Source: JAFGBI01 sp964454025 (GTDB lineage Bacteria > Myxococcota_A > Polyangia > Polyangiales > Polyangiaceae). Taken from it: DNA of 64,000 nucleotides. The stretch spans positions 1 to 64,000 of the forward strand of contig CAYVRP010000003.1 of the NCBI GenBank assembly GCA_964454025.1, read 5' to 3'. This document shows, one piece after another, positions 27,555-37,367 of the stretch. A program made the position numbers and the translations under genes. Every line of letters starts with the position of its first letter. Position 1 is the stretch's first letter. Under the pieces are notes generated by a model that ran no database searches, was not told the DNA's origin, and saw only the letters and a program-made list of their open reading frames with translations.

Positions 27555-28511
27555 ATGGCGCAGGACCGCGCGCTGGCTCTGGCTTTACTCGGGTCGCTCG
27601 CGTTGCACGCGAGCGTCGCCGTGCTGGTCGTGGCGCGCCCCGCGGCGGCCGTCGACCGCGGTCGCGCGCTCGAGCTCCCTTCTCCGAACGCCGTCCACGG
27701 CGACACCTTCGAGATCGACGCCCTGCTCGAGGCTGCGGACGCCCCGCGGCCGGCCGTGCCCGCCCTCGTCCCCGCGGCCCCCGCCGCCGCCCCCGCCGTG
27801 CCTGCGCGCCGGCCGGTCACGCCCCCCGCGCCGGCGGCGGCGCCCGCCGCGCGCGACGTCCTGGCGGCGAGCCCGCCCGTGGCCGCCTCCGCGCGCACCG
27901 CGGAGAGCGCCGGCGGTTCCCCCGCGACCGCCCCGTCCGGAGCGGCGTCTGCCAGCGCCACGGGGAGCCCGCCCCCCACCAGTGCCTTCGCCTACGGCGC
28001 GGAGGGCTCCGGGGACGATCCCCGCGACCTCGAGGCGGCGCTGCTCCGCGCGCTGCCGGCTGCGGCGGCGTCGCGGGTGGCGGGGTGGGAGGCGCTCGCG
28101 GAGCGGACCGATCTCGCCGCGCGCGTGACCCTCGAGCTCGGCGACGACGGGCGCCTCGCCGCGCTCCGCGTCGAGCCGGGCGCGCCCGATCCGCTCCGCG
28201 TGCTCCTCGAGCGGTGCCGGTGGCTGCTCGCGCGCGGTCGCTTCGCGCTCCCGGCGGGCGCGGCGGGCCCGGGTGCCGAGCGCTACGACATCGCCGCGCG
28301 CGTCTACCGGCGCGCGCCGGACCCGAGTCCGTTCGCGGATCCAGGCGACATCATGCGCCGCGGCTTCGCTCGCGCGAACGACGCGGCCCCCGCGCGCGCC
28401 TACTTCAGCTATGCCTCCGGGCTGCACGTCGTGCTCACCGTGACCCCCGTCGAGGCGGCGGGGCTCACGCGCGCTCGAGCTCGAGGAGCACCCACTCCGC
28501 CTGCTCCTTGA
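27555..28511 (+). CDS. TonB-like periplasm-spanning protein, unknown function
   Basis: A 318-residue protein starts at ATG 27555 and has a single N-terminal transmembrane segment (ALALLGSLALHASVAVLVVA). The 'hydrophobic-ALHASV' start is common in TonB-family energy transducers. Residues 70-160 form a Pro/Ala-rich rod. The C-terminal domain (about 180-300) contains VTLELGDDGRLAALRVEPGA, reminiscent of the TonB C-terminal fold but diverged. No ExbB/ExbD genes are next to it. The last 47 bp overlap the end of prmA on the opposite strand, tail to tail. Confidence 0.6.
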   Translation: MAQDRALALALLGSLALHASVAVLVVARPAAAVDRGRALELPSPNAVHGDTFEIDALLEAADAPRPAVPALVPAAPAAAPAVPARRPVTPPAPAAAPAARDVLAASPPVAASARTAESAGGSPATAPSGAASASATGSPPPTSAFAYGAEGSGDDPRDLEAALLRALPAAAASRVAGWEALAERTDLAARVTLELGDDGRLAALRVEPGAPDPLRVLLERCRWLLARGRFALPAGAAGPGAERYDIAARVYRRAPDPSPFADPGDIMRRGFARANDAAPARAYFSYASGLHVVLTVTPVEAAGLTRARARGAPTPPAP

Positions 28512-29343
28512 GGGCGCGGCGGCAGAGGCCGGCCTCGGCGAGGCGGTCCTCGAGCCGCGTGGTGTCCCCCGCCACCAGCCCGGTCACGATGAGGCGGCCG
28601 CCCGGCGCGGTGACGCGCGCGAGCTCGGGAGCGAGTTCGAAGAGCGTCGACTCCGTGATGTTGGCGACCACCACGTCGAACCAGCCCGTGACGTCGGCGA
28701 GCGGCGTCGTCTCCAGCTCGACGGCGCCGGCGTCGGGGTTCAGCGCCGCGTTCTCCCGCGCGGCGGCCACCGCCTTCGGGTCGACGTCGATCCCGAGCGT
28801 GCGCCCTGCCCCCGCGGCCCGCCCGAGTAGCGCGAGCACGCCCGACCCGGTGCCGACGTCGAGCAGACTCGCCCCGGGCCGCGCGCGCACCGCGCGCTCC
28901 ACGGCTGCCGCGGCGAGCTGGGTCGTGGCGTGCGTGCCGTCGCCGAAGGCCCAGGCGGGTCGGAACCAGAGCGGGCGCCGTTCGCGCGGCAGCGGCGCCG
29001 CGCCGTCGACGGGCGTGGCGACGAAGCCATCCCCCAGGGGGGCCGGGCGGAGGTGGCGCAGCCACTCCGCCTCCCAGTCCACCGCGACGGTGCCGCGCGT
29101 GACCGTGAAGGGCTCTACGGGCTCCCCGCGGGCGGCGAGCGCCGCGCGCGCTCTCGTGAGGTGCGCCGCGCCCCCCGCCAGCTCGGCCTCGTCCGTCGAG
29201 TAGAGGACCAGGCCGACGCGCCCGTCTTCATCGGGCTCCTGCTCTTCGACCCCCGCGACCCCGGCCTCGAAGAGCCAGGCCGACACCAGGTCAACGAGCG
29301 GTTCGGGCACGAGGACGGTGAGCGAGAGGGTGGGGTTGATCAT
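28465..29343 (-). CDS. prmA: Ribosomal protein L11 methyltransferase
   Basis: A 292-residue protein, the length of E. coli PrmA. The C-terminal Rossmann methyltransferase domain has the SAM-binding motif LLDVGTGSGVLALLGRAAGA, the acidic motif GIDVDPKAV and the substrate-side motif DVVVANITES. The N-terminal domain (LSLTVLVPEPLVDLVSAWLF) matches the L11-binding region. FRPAWAFGDGTHATTQLAAA is the conserved motif before the SAM site. The enzyme trimethylates ribosomal protein L11. Earlier in-frame starts exist at 29382 and 29439; the ATG at 29343 gives the standard length. No strong ribosome binding site precedes it. Confidence 0.88.
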   Translation of the reverse strand: MINPTLSLTVLVPEPLVDLVSAWLFEAGVAGVEEQEPDEDGRVGLVLYSTDEAELAGGAAHLTRARAALAARGEPVEPFTVTRGTVAVDWEAEWLRHLRPAPLGDGFVATPVDGAAPLPRERRPLWFRPAWAFGDGTHATTQLAAAAVERAVRARPGASLLDVGTGSGVLALLGRAAGAGRTLGIDVDPKAVAAARENAALNPDAGAVELETTPLADVTGWFDVVVANITESTLFELAPELARVTAPGGRLIVTGLVAGDTTRLEDRLAEAGLCRRALKEQAEWVLLELERA

Positions 29344-29625
29344 GGCGAGCGGGCCGGGCCGCACGCGGCCCACGGAGGTCATGATAGCGCCCGATCCGGG
29401 ACCCGCTCGCCTGCCGTTCCCGTTGACCCGGCTGGACATAAGTGACCTGCCGCCTCCCCGCCAGGGCCGGCCGCGCGTCTACCTCGGGTCTTGCCACCCC
29501 GCGTGCGAGCAGGTTCGGCGGTTGGCAGGCCGTGGGGTCGGGTGTCACTATTGCGACTGAGCGACCCCGGTGTTGGTCGGCGCTGCCTGGTCGGCAGAGC
29601 GCCGCGCGACGAAAGGTTGAGGTTG

Positions 29626-30801
29626 ATGACGACTGCTTGGCTTCGCACCTGGCTTCCAAGCTCTGACGGCTTCGCCGCGCTCGTCGCCGCGGCCGTGCTG
29701 GCCGCCGCCTGCAGCGCGGGTTCCGACGATCCTCCCACCCCCGGCGCCATCGAGGGCGGGCCCGGGAGCGGCGGGAACGGGACCATCCCGGGCAACACCG
29801 GCGGCACGACCCTGGTCGATCAACCCCTGCCGGGCACCGTCGATCCCAACGACACTCGCGACATCACGCCGCGCGAGCTCATCTGCGACGAGAACGGCGT
29901 GTGCGTCTGCCTCCGCCTCGCCCTGCTCGGCACGCTCGACTCGGCGGCGAGCGACGCGGACAAGGACACCAGCGTCTTCACGGAGTGGCTCAACGCGAAC
30001 AGCGACGGTACCGCGACCGCCACCATGGTCACCACCAAGCCCACCCTCGACGACGCCTGGCTCTCGAACTTCGACATCCTGATCGTCGCCAACGTGAACG
30101 GCTGGAGCTTCTCCGCCGAGGAGAAGGCCGCCGTCGAGCGGTGGGTGCTCGACACCGGCGGCGGGATCATCTCGCTCACCGGGTTCGTCAGCCAGTCGAC
30201 CGAGCCGGCCGCGACCAGCCAGCTCATCGAGTTCTCGGGCGTGTCCTACGGCCCCGCGGAGACGGCGCCCGAGGGGGCGGGGCAGAGCGTCCCCGTCTAC
30301 TATGGCGGGGACACCACCCAGGACATGCGAAACTGCCTCTGGGGATGGGGCGGCAATGCCGGGATCACGACGCCCATCGCATTCGACGACCAGCCCCAGC
30401 CGTACACCAAGCTCACCTTCTCGCTCGACTACGTCGGTGCCTTCAAGGGCTTCGAGGTGAGAGCGCCCGCCGGCGCGCTGGTGGCCGCCACCGACCCGAC
30501 GAACGGCTTACCCATCGCGGTGGCTCATACCGTGAACGAGCGAGGCCGCATCTTCGCCTGGGGCGACGAGTGGGTGATCTACGCCAACCAGTGGGTCCCC
30601 GCCAAGGCGCTCCCCGACAACACGCAGCGCGATCAATACAACCCCTGCTACATCCCCGACAACGGAGACGGGCCGGAGTTTCATAGCGTGCAGACCATCT
30701 ACCAGACCAAGCAGTTCTGGTACAACGCCATCAACTGGGTCGCACCGCCGAACCTCTGCAACTTCGTGATCAACGATCCCGAGGTCGTCGTCATCCGCTG
30801 A
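29626..30801 (+). CDS. Lipoprotein with glutamine-amidotransferase-like (ThuA/DUF4350-type) fold
   Basis: A 391-residue protein starts at ATG 29626 with a GGTTGAGGTTG stretch upstream. The lipobox is Leu-Ala-Ala-Ala-Cys (Cys29). A short Gly-rich linker (GGPGSGGNGTIPGNTGGTT) follows, then ICDENGVCVCLRLALLG. From about residue 100 the pattern NFDILIVANVNGWSFSAEEK and WVLDTGGGIISLTGF resembles class-I glutamine-amidotransferase-like folds used by ThuA- and GldG-type proteins. The C-terminal part contains IAVAHTVNERGRIFAWGDEW, consistent with that family. No catalytic Cys is evident. It is probably an outer-membrane-anchored binding protein; related proteins are common in myxobacteria. Function is unknown. 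Confidence 0.65.
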   Translation: MTTAWLRTWLPSSDGFAALVAAAVLAAACSAGSDDPPTPGAIEGGPGSGGNGTIPGNTGGTTLVDQPLPGTVDPNDTRDITPRELICDENGVCVCLRLALLGTLDSAASDADKDTSVFTEWLNANSDGTATATMVTTKPTLDDAWLSNFDILIVANVNGWSFSAEEKAAVERWVLDTGGGIISLTGFVSQSTEPAATSQLIEFSGVSYGPAETAPEGAGQSVPVYYGGDTTQDMRNCLWGWGGNAGITTPIAFDDQPQPYTKLTFSLDYVGAFKGFEVRAPAGALVAATDPTNGLPIAVAHTVNERGRIFAWGDEWVIYANQWVPAKALPDNTQRDQYNPCYIPDNGDGPEFHSVQTIYQTKQFWYNAINWVAPPNLCNFVINDPEVVVIR

Positions 30802-30889
30802 CGCGCGGGCACGCGCTCCGACGGCGCGGGGGCCGTCCGCTGCACGCCGCGGTGGCCGAAGTGGTGGGACTGCTCTAGGCTCGGGTCCC

Positions 30890-33226
30890 ATGTCGGCTCG
30901 AGTCTGGTCAGGGATCGGCGCGGTGACGCGGCTCGGGGTGGGGGGAGCGCTCGCGCTCGGCGCTTGCGGCCGCGCCGCCGCTCCTCCGGCGGCGCCCGCC
31001 GCCGCTCCCTCGGCGGCCGCGGCGCGCGCCGCCGCCCCGGGCGAGGCGGAGCGGTTGGCGCTCGCGGCCGCGCTCGCGCGGCTTCGGCCCGGCGACGTCC
31101 TGGGCGCGCTGCCGCCGTCGCTGCGGCAGGAGATCGACGACGCGCTCGGGCGTCTTCGCGCCGTGGATCGCGAGGCCGTACGGGCGCCGGCGGGCGCCCT
31201 GCAGGCGCCGCTCCTCCACCTCGCCGCGGGAGGCACGGAGCCGAGCGCCCTGCTCGCCCTCGCCACCGGCGGCGCGGCCACGGCGCTGGTCGAGCTCCGG
31301 CTCGGCGCCGGGCGGCCCCTCGACGGGCTTGCCCCTTCGATCACCGCGCTCTCCTCGGCGGCCGCGACGCGCTGGCTGGCCGACGCCGCGCTCGAGCTGG
31401 CCACCCCGTCGGGCCTGACCGCCGAGCGCTGCGCCGCCATCGCCCGCGCCGCGGAGGCGCTCGACCGGGCGGACCTCCGTCTGCTCGCCGCGCGCGCCGC
31501 CCTCGCGTTGGGCGACACGGCCGAGCGGCAGCTGGAGCTAGCGCGCTGCGCCGCGCGCGAGCTCGACGTCGAGACGGCCCGCGCTGCGCTCGCGGCGGCG
31601 GAGCGGACGCTCCCGCCCGCTCCGCCCGGGGCTGCGGCGCCGCTCGCGGCGGCCCGCGCCGAGCTGGCCGCCGCGGAGCTGGTGGTAGGGTCGCCGGTGT
31701 CGTCCGCGCCCGAGGCGCTGGTCGCGCGGGCCCGGGGACTGATCGCGCTCGGCCGCGCGCGGGACGCTGCCGCCCTGCTGGCCCCGCATCGCGCCGCGGC
31801 CGAGCGGCACCTCGCGCTCGCCGCCACGCTCGCGCTCGCCGAGCTCGGCGGCACCGCCTGCCCCGGGCTGCCGCGCACCAACGCGAACCTCGTGGCCTGC
31901 GCCGGGGCGTGGAGCGAGGACCGCCGGGTGGGGCCGCTCGGGGGGCTGCTCGAGCAGGCGTGGGCTGACGGCGGCGGGCGCGACCGCCTCGCCATCGAGG
32001 CGTACCTCGGGCTCGTGCACGTGATGCCGTGGCTCTACTCGAGCTTCGCGCGGACCGACACGGCGCCCGAGACGGCGCTGAAGCGGTCGCTCGAAGCCGT
32101 GACCGACCTCGAGGCGCGCGCGCGGGAGGCCGCGCAGGCCGAGCCGCGCCTCGCGGGGCTCGCGCTCTTCGTCGAGCTGCTGCGCGCCGGGCTCGAGGCG
32201 GCCGCCGCGCGCGCCGAGGGAGCGCGGGTGGTGGTCAGCCCGGCGCAGCGCGCCGACCTCGGGCGGCGCGCGATCGCGCTCGGGCCGTCGGCCGCGGGGG
32301 AGCCGCTCGCCCAGGCCGCGATTCTCGGCGTCGCCGCCATGCTCGCGCAGGACGACGACCCGGCGCCCCTGCTCGCCGCGCTCCCGGAGACGATCGATCC
32401 GCGCCACCGCGCGACCCGCGCCACGCTCGAGCTCTGGCGGGCGGTGGCCCACGACGATGCGGCGGCGGCCGAGCGCGGCCGCGCCGGCCTCCAGGCGCTC
32501 CTCGCCGATCCGACCGCGGAGGGCGACCGCTCCCACCTCCTGCTCACGCTGGCCGAGGCAGAGGCCGCGCTGCGCGGCCGCGCGACGGACTACGCCACCC
32601 TCTACCAGGTGGCGACCAAGCTCGACGATCCCGCGCTGCCCCGCGCGACGCGGCTTCGCCTCGTCCTCGATCGCGCGGGCGCGCTCGCGCGCACGGGCCG
32701 CCCGGCGGAGGCCATCACCGTGCTCGTCCCCTTCGCGGAGCCCGAGATCGGGCCGGGCACCGCGACCGAGATCGACCTGGCGGCCATGGCCCGTGCCTAC
32801 CTCGTGGTGCTGCGAGCCCGGGAGGCGAAGGGCAACGAACGCGCCGAGTACACCGCGAAGCTCCGCGGCTTCGCGGAGCAGATCGAGGGCCAGGTCGCCG
32901 TCGGCGTGGGGCTCTGGCACGGGCTCTGGCTCCGCGAGCTCGGCGCCCAGGTGGCCGCCGAGCGCTGCCGGGGCGCGCCGGCCTGCCTCGCCCGCGTCGA
33001 GCGGGCGCGCGCGGCCCCGGCGTCCGACGTCGCGGCCTTCGTCGGCGCGGAGAGCGCCCGCGTCGTCGCGCGGGGCACGGTGCCCCTCGGCGCGGTCACC
33101 GCGAGCTTCACCTACTCCGTTGAGCGGGGGCTCGAGCCGCGCGTCAACCTCGATCCGCTCCTGCTCGCGGTCGAGCTCCCGCCGCCGGCCGCCCCGGGGA
33201 GCGGCGCCGGTCCCGCGCGGCCCTAG
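30890..33226 (+). CDS. Large helical-repeat lipoprotein
   Basis: A 778-residue protein starts at ATG 30890. The signal peptide ends Leu-Ala-Leu-Gly-Ala-Cys (Cys26). The rest is almost entirely alpha-helical and very Ala/Leu/Arg-rich, in the style of TPR or HEAT arrays, for example IARAAEALDRADLRLLAARA and RLRLVLDRAGALARTGRPAE. A shorter beta segment (VPLGAVTASFTYSV) closes the protein. It is probably a periplasm-facing scaffold anchored to the outer membrane. The family is not recognised. A TAGGCT hexamer ends 8 bases before the ATG with no ribosome binding site between, so its mRNA may be leaderless. Confidence 0.65.
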   Translation: MSARVWSGIGAVTRLGVGGALALGACGRAAAPPAAPAAAPSAAAARAAAPGEAERLALAAALARLRPGDVLGALPPSLRQEIDDALGRLRAVDREAVRAPAGALQAPLLHLAAGGTEPSALLALATGGAATALVELRLGAGRPLDGLAPSITALSSAAATRWLADAALELATPSGLTAERCAAIARAAEALDRADLRLLAARAALALGDTAERQLELARCAARELDVETARAALAAAERTLPPAPPGAAAPLAAARAELAAAELVVGSPVSSAPEALVARARGLIALGRARDAAALLAPHRAAAERHLALAATLALAELGGTACPGLPRTNANLVACAGAWSEDRRVGPLGGLLEQAWADGGGRDRLAIEAYLGLVHVMPWLYSSFARTDTAPETALKRSLEAVTDLEARAREAAQAEPRLAGLALFVELLRAGLEAAAARAEGARVVVSPAQRADLGRRAIALGPSAAGEPLAQAAILGVAAMLAQDDDPAPLLAALPETIDPRHRATRATLELWRAVAHDDAAAAERGRAGLQALLADPTAEGDRSHLLLTLAEAEAALRGRATDYATLYQVATKLDDPALPRATRLRLVLDRAGALARTGRPAEAITVLVPFAEPEIGPGTATEIDLAAMARAYLVVLRAREAKGNERAEYTAKLRGFAEQIEGQVAVGVGLWHGLWLRELGAQVAAERCRGAPACLARVERARAAPASDVAAFVGAESARVVARGTVPLGAVTASFTYSVERGLEPRVNLDPLLLAVELPPPAAPGSGAGPARP

Positions 33227-33282
33227 CGCCGCGCGCTCCGCGGGTGACGGTGCCACCCCGCCGGAGATCCGCGCTCGCCTCC

Positions 33283-36087
33283 TCAGAGCTCCGCCAAGAG
33301 GACCCGCGCCTCGCGCAGCCTCTCGCGCTGCTGCTCCAGCGCGGCGCGCTGGGTGCGGACCTCGGCGACGACGTCGGGCGGCGCCTTCTCGACGAAGCTC
33401 GGGTTGCCCAGGCGCCGGTCGAGGCCCTCGAGATCCTTGCCCACCTTCCGGAGCTCACGCTCGATGCGCTCGGCCTCCTTCGCCGGGTCGACCAGCCCCC
33501 GGAGTGCCACCAGGACCTCGACCGGGCCGGCCACGGTGAGCACGCTCCCCGCCGGGCGCGGCCCCCCGGAGGCGGCGATCGCGGGCGCGCCTGCCGTCTG
33601 GCCGAGCGCCTCGATCCATCGCACCTGGCGCCCGAGCAGGTCGCGCAGCGCCGCCTCGCCAGCCCGGAGCTCCACCGCGACGCGGGCCCGCTTGTCGACG
33701 GCGTGCTCGCTGCGCACCGACCGGATGGCGGAGATCACCTGGGAGAGCACGGTGAAGTCGCGCTCCGCCTCCGGGTCCAGGCAGCCGTCCGCCGCCGTGG
33801 GGTACGGCGCGAGGGCCACGGAGCGGGGTCGTGACGCGGGCCGCGGGACCCGCTGCCAGAGCTCCTCGGTGATGAAGGGGACGTAGGGGTGCAGAGCCCG
33901 CAGAGTCGTCTCGATGACGTGCGCGAGCGTCACCGCGGTTTCCGCCCGCTCGGCGTCGGTGCCTTGCGCGAAGACGGGCTTGGAGAGTTCGATGAACCAG
34001 TCGCAGAGCTCGTCCCAGACGAAGTGGTAGAGCGCACTGGCGCCCTCGTCGATGCGGAAGTCCGCGATGCCGCGGGTGCTCGTTTCCGCCGCCACGGCCA
34101 GGCGCGAGAGGATCCAGCGGTTCGCCAGCAGCGCGGGCGCGCCGGGCGGGGCACCGTCGAGCGTCACGTCGGCGATGCTCCCCAGCGCGAAGCGGACAGC
34201 GTTGTAGAGCTTGTTGCAGAAATTCCGGTAGCCCTCCAGCCGCTTCGGCGACAGGGCGATCCGCTTGGCCTGCGGCGAGTAGCTGCAGAGGTTCATGCGC
34301 AGGGCGTCGGCGCCGAAGGCCGGGAAGCCCTCGCCCATCTGCGCCGCGGACGGATACGCCTTCTTGAACTTGGAGAGCGCCTCCTTGACCGGCGCGCCCG
34401 GGAGCGCCTTCTGCACCACGGTCTCGAAGTCGGCGCCCCGGACGAGGTCGAGCGGGTCCAGGGTGTTGCCCTTGACCTTGCTCATCTTGTCGCCGTTCTC
34501 GTCCACCACCATCCCGTGCAGCAGGATGCGGCGGAAGGGGACGTCGCCCATGAAATGCAGGCCCATCATCATCATGCGCGCGACCCAGAAGAAGAGGATG
34601 TCGTAGCCCGTCTCCATGTCGCTCGACGGGTAGAAGCGACGGAGGGCGGGCGTGTCGTCGGGCCAGCCGAGGGTGGAGAAGGGCCAGAGCGCGCTCGAGA
34701 ACCACGTGTCGAGCACGTCGGGGTCCTGCTTCGGATCCGGCGTCCCGCAGCGCTCGCACGCCGCCGGCCGCTCCTCGCGCGTGACCGTGACGTGCTTGCA
34801 CAGCGAGCAGTGAAACGCCGGGATCTGGTGGCCCCACCACAGCTGCCGCGAGATGCACCAGTCGGCGATGTTGGTGAGCCAGTGCTCGTAGGTCTTGACC
34901 CACTCGGCAGGTACGATCTCCGTGCGTCCGTCGCGGACCGCGGCCAGCGCCGGCTCGGCGAGCGGTGCGGTGCGGACGAACCACTGCGTGCTGATCAGGG
35001 GCTCGACGATGGCGTGGGTTCGCTGCGAGCGCGGCAGCGTCATCGTGTGCGGCTTCGAGCCGCGCTCGAGCCCCAGCTCCGCGAGGCGCGCCTTGACCGC
35101 CTGGCGCGCCACGAAGCGATCCAGCCCCTGGAACTCGCCGCACTCGGCGTTGAGGGTGCCGTCGAGGTTGAGGATGTTGATCTCGGCCAGGCCGTGGCGC
35201 TTGCCGGTGGCGAAGTCGTTGAAGTCGTGGCCGGGCGTGACCTTCACCGCGCCGGTGCCGAAGGCCATGTCGACCAGGATGGAGTCGGTGATGATCGGGA
35301 TCTCGCGGTCGACGAAGGGGTGCCGCAGCCGCTTGCCGTGCAGGTGCTGGTAGCGGGGATCGTCCGGGTGCACCGCGACGGCGGTGTCGCCGAGCATCGT
35401 CTCCGGGCGCGTGGTCGCCACCACGAGCTCGGTCACGCCGCGCTCCGGGTCCGGATCGACGACCGGGTAGGCGAACTCGTACAGCTCGCCCTGGACGCCC
35501 TCCTCGTTCTCCACCTCCAGGTCGGAGAGGACCGTCTGCGACTCGACGTCCCAGTTGACGAGCCGAGTGGCGCGGTAGACGAGCCCCTCCTCATAGAGCC
35601 GCACGAAGGCCTCGCGGACGGCGCGCGACAGATCGGGGTCCATCGTGAACTTGAGCCGATCCCAGTCGGCGCTGCAGCCGAGCACGCGCATCTGCTCGCT
35701 GATGCGACCGCCGCTCTCCTCCTTCCAGCGCCAGACACGCGCGATGAATTCCGCGCGCCCCAGGTCGTGGCGGGTGAGCCCCTCCCGCTTGAGCTGCCGC
35801 TCCACCACGGTCTGGGTCGCGATCCCGGCGTGGTCGATCCCTGGCTGCCACAGCGTGTTCTTGCCCAGCATGCGCTGGTGACGGATGAGGACGTCCTGGA
35901 GCGTGCCGAAGAGGGCGTGCCCCATGTGCAGCGACCCCGTCACGTTCGGCGGGGGCATCGAGATGGTGTAGGTCGGCCGGAGATCGTCCTCGGCGTCGCT
36001 CGCGCGGAACACGCCCTCCTGGATCCAGAAGTCGTACCAGCGCGGCTCGACCGCCGCGGGCTCATAGGCCTTGGGGAGCTCGCTCAT
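33283..36087 (-). CDS. valS: Valyl-tRNA synthetase
   Basis: A 934-residue class-I aminoacyl-tRNA synthetase charges tRNA-Val. The HIGH-type motif is PPPNVTGSLHMGHAL (His54-Met-Gly-His57) and the KMSKS-type motif is KMSK at residues 534-537. The editing domain contains ATTRPETMLGDTAVAVHP. A C-terminal coiled coil (about 860-934, AERIERELRKVGKDLEGLDR) is present as in bacterial ValS. The ATG at 36087 (MSELPKAYEPAAVEPRWYDF) is the standard start; the 15 upstream residues of the open frame are not conserved-looking. It is on the same strand as the response-regulator gene upstream, about 100 bp away. Confidence 0.97.
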   Translation of the reverse strand: MSELPKAYEPAAVEPRWYDFWIQEGVFRASDAEDDLRPTYTISMPPPNVTGSLHMGHALFGTLQDVLIRHQRMLGKNTLWQPGIDHAGIATQTVVERQLKREGLTRHDLGRAEFIARVWRWKEESGGRISEQMRVLGCSADWDRLKFTMDPDLSRAVREAFVRLYEEGLVYRATRLVNWDVESQTVLSDLEVENEEGVQGELYEFAYPVVDPDPERGVTELVVATTRPETMLGDTAVAVHPDDPRYQHLHGKRLRHPFVDREIPIITDSILVDMAFGTGAVKVTPGHDFNDFATGKRHGLAEINILNLDGTLNAECGEFQGLDRFVARQAVKARLAELGLERGSKPHTMTLPRSQRTHAIVEPLISTQWFVRTAPLAEPALAAVRDGRTEIVPAEWVKTYEHWLTNIADWCISRQLWWGHQIPAFHCSLCKHVTVTREERPAACERCGTPDPKQDPDVLDTWFSSALWPFSTLGWPDDTPALRRFYPSSDMETGYDILFFWVARMMMMGLHFMGDVPFRRILLHGMVVDENGDKMSKVKGNTLDPLDLVRGADFETVVQKALPGAPVKEALSKFKKAYPSAAQMGEGFPAFGADALRMNLCSYSPQAKRIALSPKRLEGYRNFCNKLYNAVRFALGSIADVTLDGAPPGAPALLANRWILSRLAVAAETSTRGIADFRIDEGASALYHFVWDELCDWFIELSKPVFAQGTDAERAETAVTLAHVIETTLRALHPYVPFITEELWQRVPRPASRPRSVALAPYPTAADGCLDPEAERDFTVLSQVISAIRSVRSEHAVDKRARVAVELRAGEAALRDLLGRQVRWIEALGQTAGAPAIAASGGPRPAGSVLTVAGPVEVLVALRGLVDPAKEAERIERELRKVGKDLEGLDRRLGNPSFVEKAPPDVVAEVRTQRAALEQQRERLREARVLLAEL

Positions 36088-36187
36088 GGGGCGAACGCAA
36101 TACCATCCCCGCCCCCGAACTCCACTCCCCATGCGCGGCGTCCCTCGCCCGCCACCGCCAGGGCGGCGTCCCTCGGAGGGACCGGGG

Positions 36188-37177
36188 CTACTCCGCCGTG
36201 AGCCGCGCGATCTCTTCCTTGATCAGCGCCTCGGCGAGGACGGGCACGACCTCCCAGACGACCTTCTCGACGACCTCCCGAGACAGCGACAGCACACCCT
36301 GGACCTGGTCAGCGGTCAGCCCCAGCTGCTCGAGCTGGGTGGCGAGCCCGGCGGGGAGAGCCACCGAGGCCCCCGGGCCGCCAGCCGGAGCGGCCGCTGC
36401 TGCCGGAGCGGCCGCGGCCGCCGGAGCACCCCGCGCCGCCGCGGCGCCTTGCGTGGGCGATCGGACCGCGGCGGCGGGCTGCGGGGCGGGTGCCCCGGGG
36501 GCTGCCTGGGGCGAGGAGGGTGGACGCGGCGCCGGGGCCGCGGCGGGACGCGCCGCAGGGCTGGGCGCCGCCGGGGCGGAACGACCGCCCGGTACCGGTC
36601 CCATGCCCGGGCGGGTCAGTGGCACGGCCGAAGCCGGTGGTGACCCGGCTGGCCGCGCTGCCGGGGCGAACTGGCCCGGCGCGGGACGACCGGGGGCGGG
36701 CGCCGCTGGGGCGGGCGCCGGGGCGACCGGTCGCGCTGCGGCGGGCTGCTGGGCACGCGCCGCGGGGGCCGCGGGCGCTGCTGCCGTCGCGGGCCGTGCC
36801 AGGGCGCCCGCCGCGGACTTGCGGACGACGGCGTTCACCTTGTCGATGAGCTGCTGGGTGTCGAACGGCTTGTCGATGAAGTCATCGACGCCGGCCCCCG
36901 CGCCTCGCGCGCGGTCAAACGGCTGCTGCTTGCTCGACAGCAGGACGACGGGCAGGTTCGGCGCGCGCTCCTTGAGCTGCTGACAGAGGTCATACCCGCT
37001 CTCGCCTCCCAGCTGCGCATCCACGACGGCCACCCCCGGGTTCTCCCGCGCCAGCTTGCTGAGGGCGTCGCCGCCGTTCTCGGCCAGGATCGTGCGAAAT
37101 TCCTCACCCGCGAAGGTGATCTCCAGGACCCGGCGGATGGTCTTGCTGTCGTCTACAGCGAGTACGGTCGTGGTCAC
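36188..37177 (-). CDS. Response regulator with Pro/Ala linker and conserved C-terminal helix
   Basis: A 329-residue protein. Residues 1-120 are a receiver domain with an intact phospho-acceptor Asp (VAVVDAQLGGESG), the Ser/Thr position (VLLSSKQQ) and the Lys (FIDKPF). Then comes about 150 residues of Ala/Pro-rich linker. The C-terminal 45 residues contain SREVVEKVVWEVVPVLAEAL, a helix found in many deltaproteobacterial and myxobacterial single-receiver proteins. There is no DNA-binding domain, so it probably signals through protein contacts. The GTG start at 37177 has an ideal GGAGG upstream, and a consensus-like promoter lies just before it. It is divergent from hrcA. Confidence 0.85.
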   Translation of the reverse strand: MTTTVLAVDDSKTIRRVLEITFAGEEFRTILAENGGDALSKLARENPGVAVVDAQLGGESGYDLCQQLKERAPNLPVVLLSSKQQPFDRARGAGAGVDDFIDKPFDTQQLIDKVNAVVRKSAAGALARPATAAAPAAPAARAQQPAAARPVAPAPAPAAPAPGRPAPGQFAPAARPAGSPPASAVPLTRPGMGPVPGGRSAPAAPSPAARPAAAPAPRPPSSPQAAPGAPAPQPAAAVRSPTQGAAAARGAPAAAAAPAAAAAPAGGPGASVALPAGLATQLEQLGLTADQVQGVLSLSREVVEKVVWEVVPVLAEALIKEEIARLTAE

Positions 37178-37210
37178 GGGACCTCCGATTGGCGGGCAAC
37201 GAACCGGGAG

Positions 37211-37239
37211 ATCATCCGGGGGCGCGCAAAAACTGTCAA
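37211..37239 (-). promoter_or_regulatory. Candidate housekeeping promoter for the response regulator
   Basis: On the minus strand TTGACA (37234-37239) is followed after 17 bases by GATGAT (37211-37216). The -35 is perfect and the -10 matches 4 of 6 positions. Predicted transcription would begin near 37204, leaving a short leader with the GGAGG before the GTG at 37177. Confidence 0.6.
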
Positions 37240-37367
37240 GGAATTCGCCTGGCTCCTCGGCCACGGGGAGGCGCCACGTCTCTCGCGCGCCGCGGTGGGG
37301 AGGGGACCGGGCGCGTTCGGGACCGCCTGGGTTGACGGTGCAGCCTCGTCGCGACAGTCTGGGTACG

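Noticed and set aside
25250..29203. A plus-strand open frame of over 1300 codons
   Set aside because: It is antisense to the GT39-type gene and prmA, and crosses the TonB-like gene in another frame. Its product is Arg/Gly/Glu-rich without domains.
33889..36201. A plus-strand open frame of about 770 codons
   Set aside because: It is antisense to valS, which has complete HIGH and KMSKS motifs.
37178..37367. Search for a CIRCE operator upstream of hrcA
   Set aside because: No TTAGCACTC/GAGTGCTAA-type inverted repeat is present.
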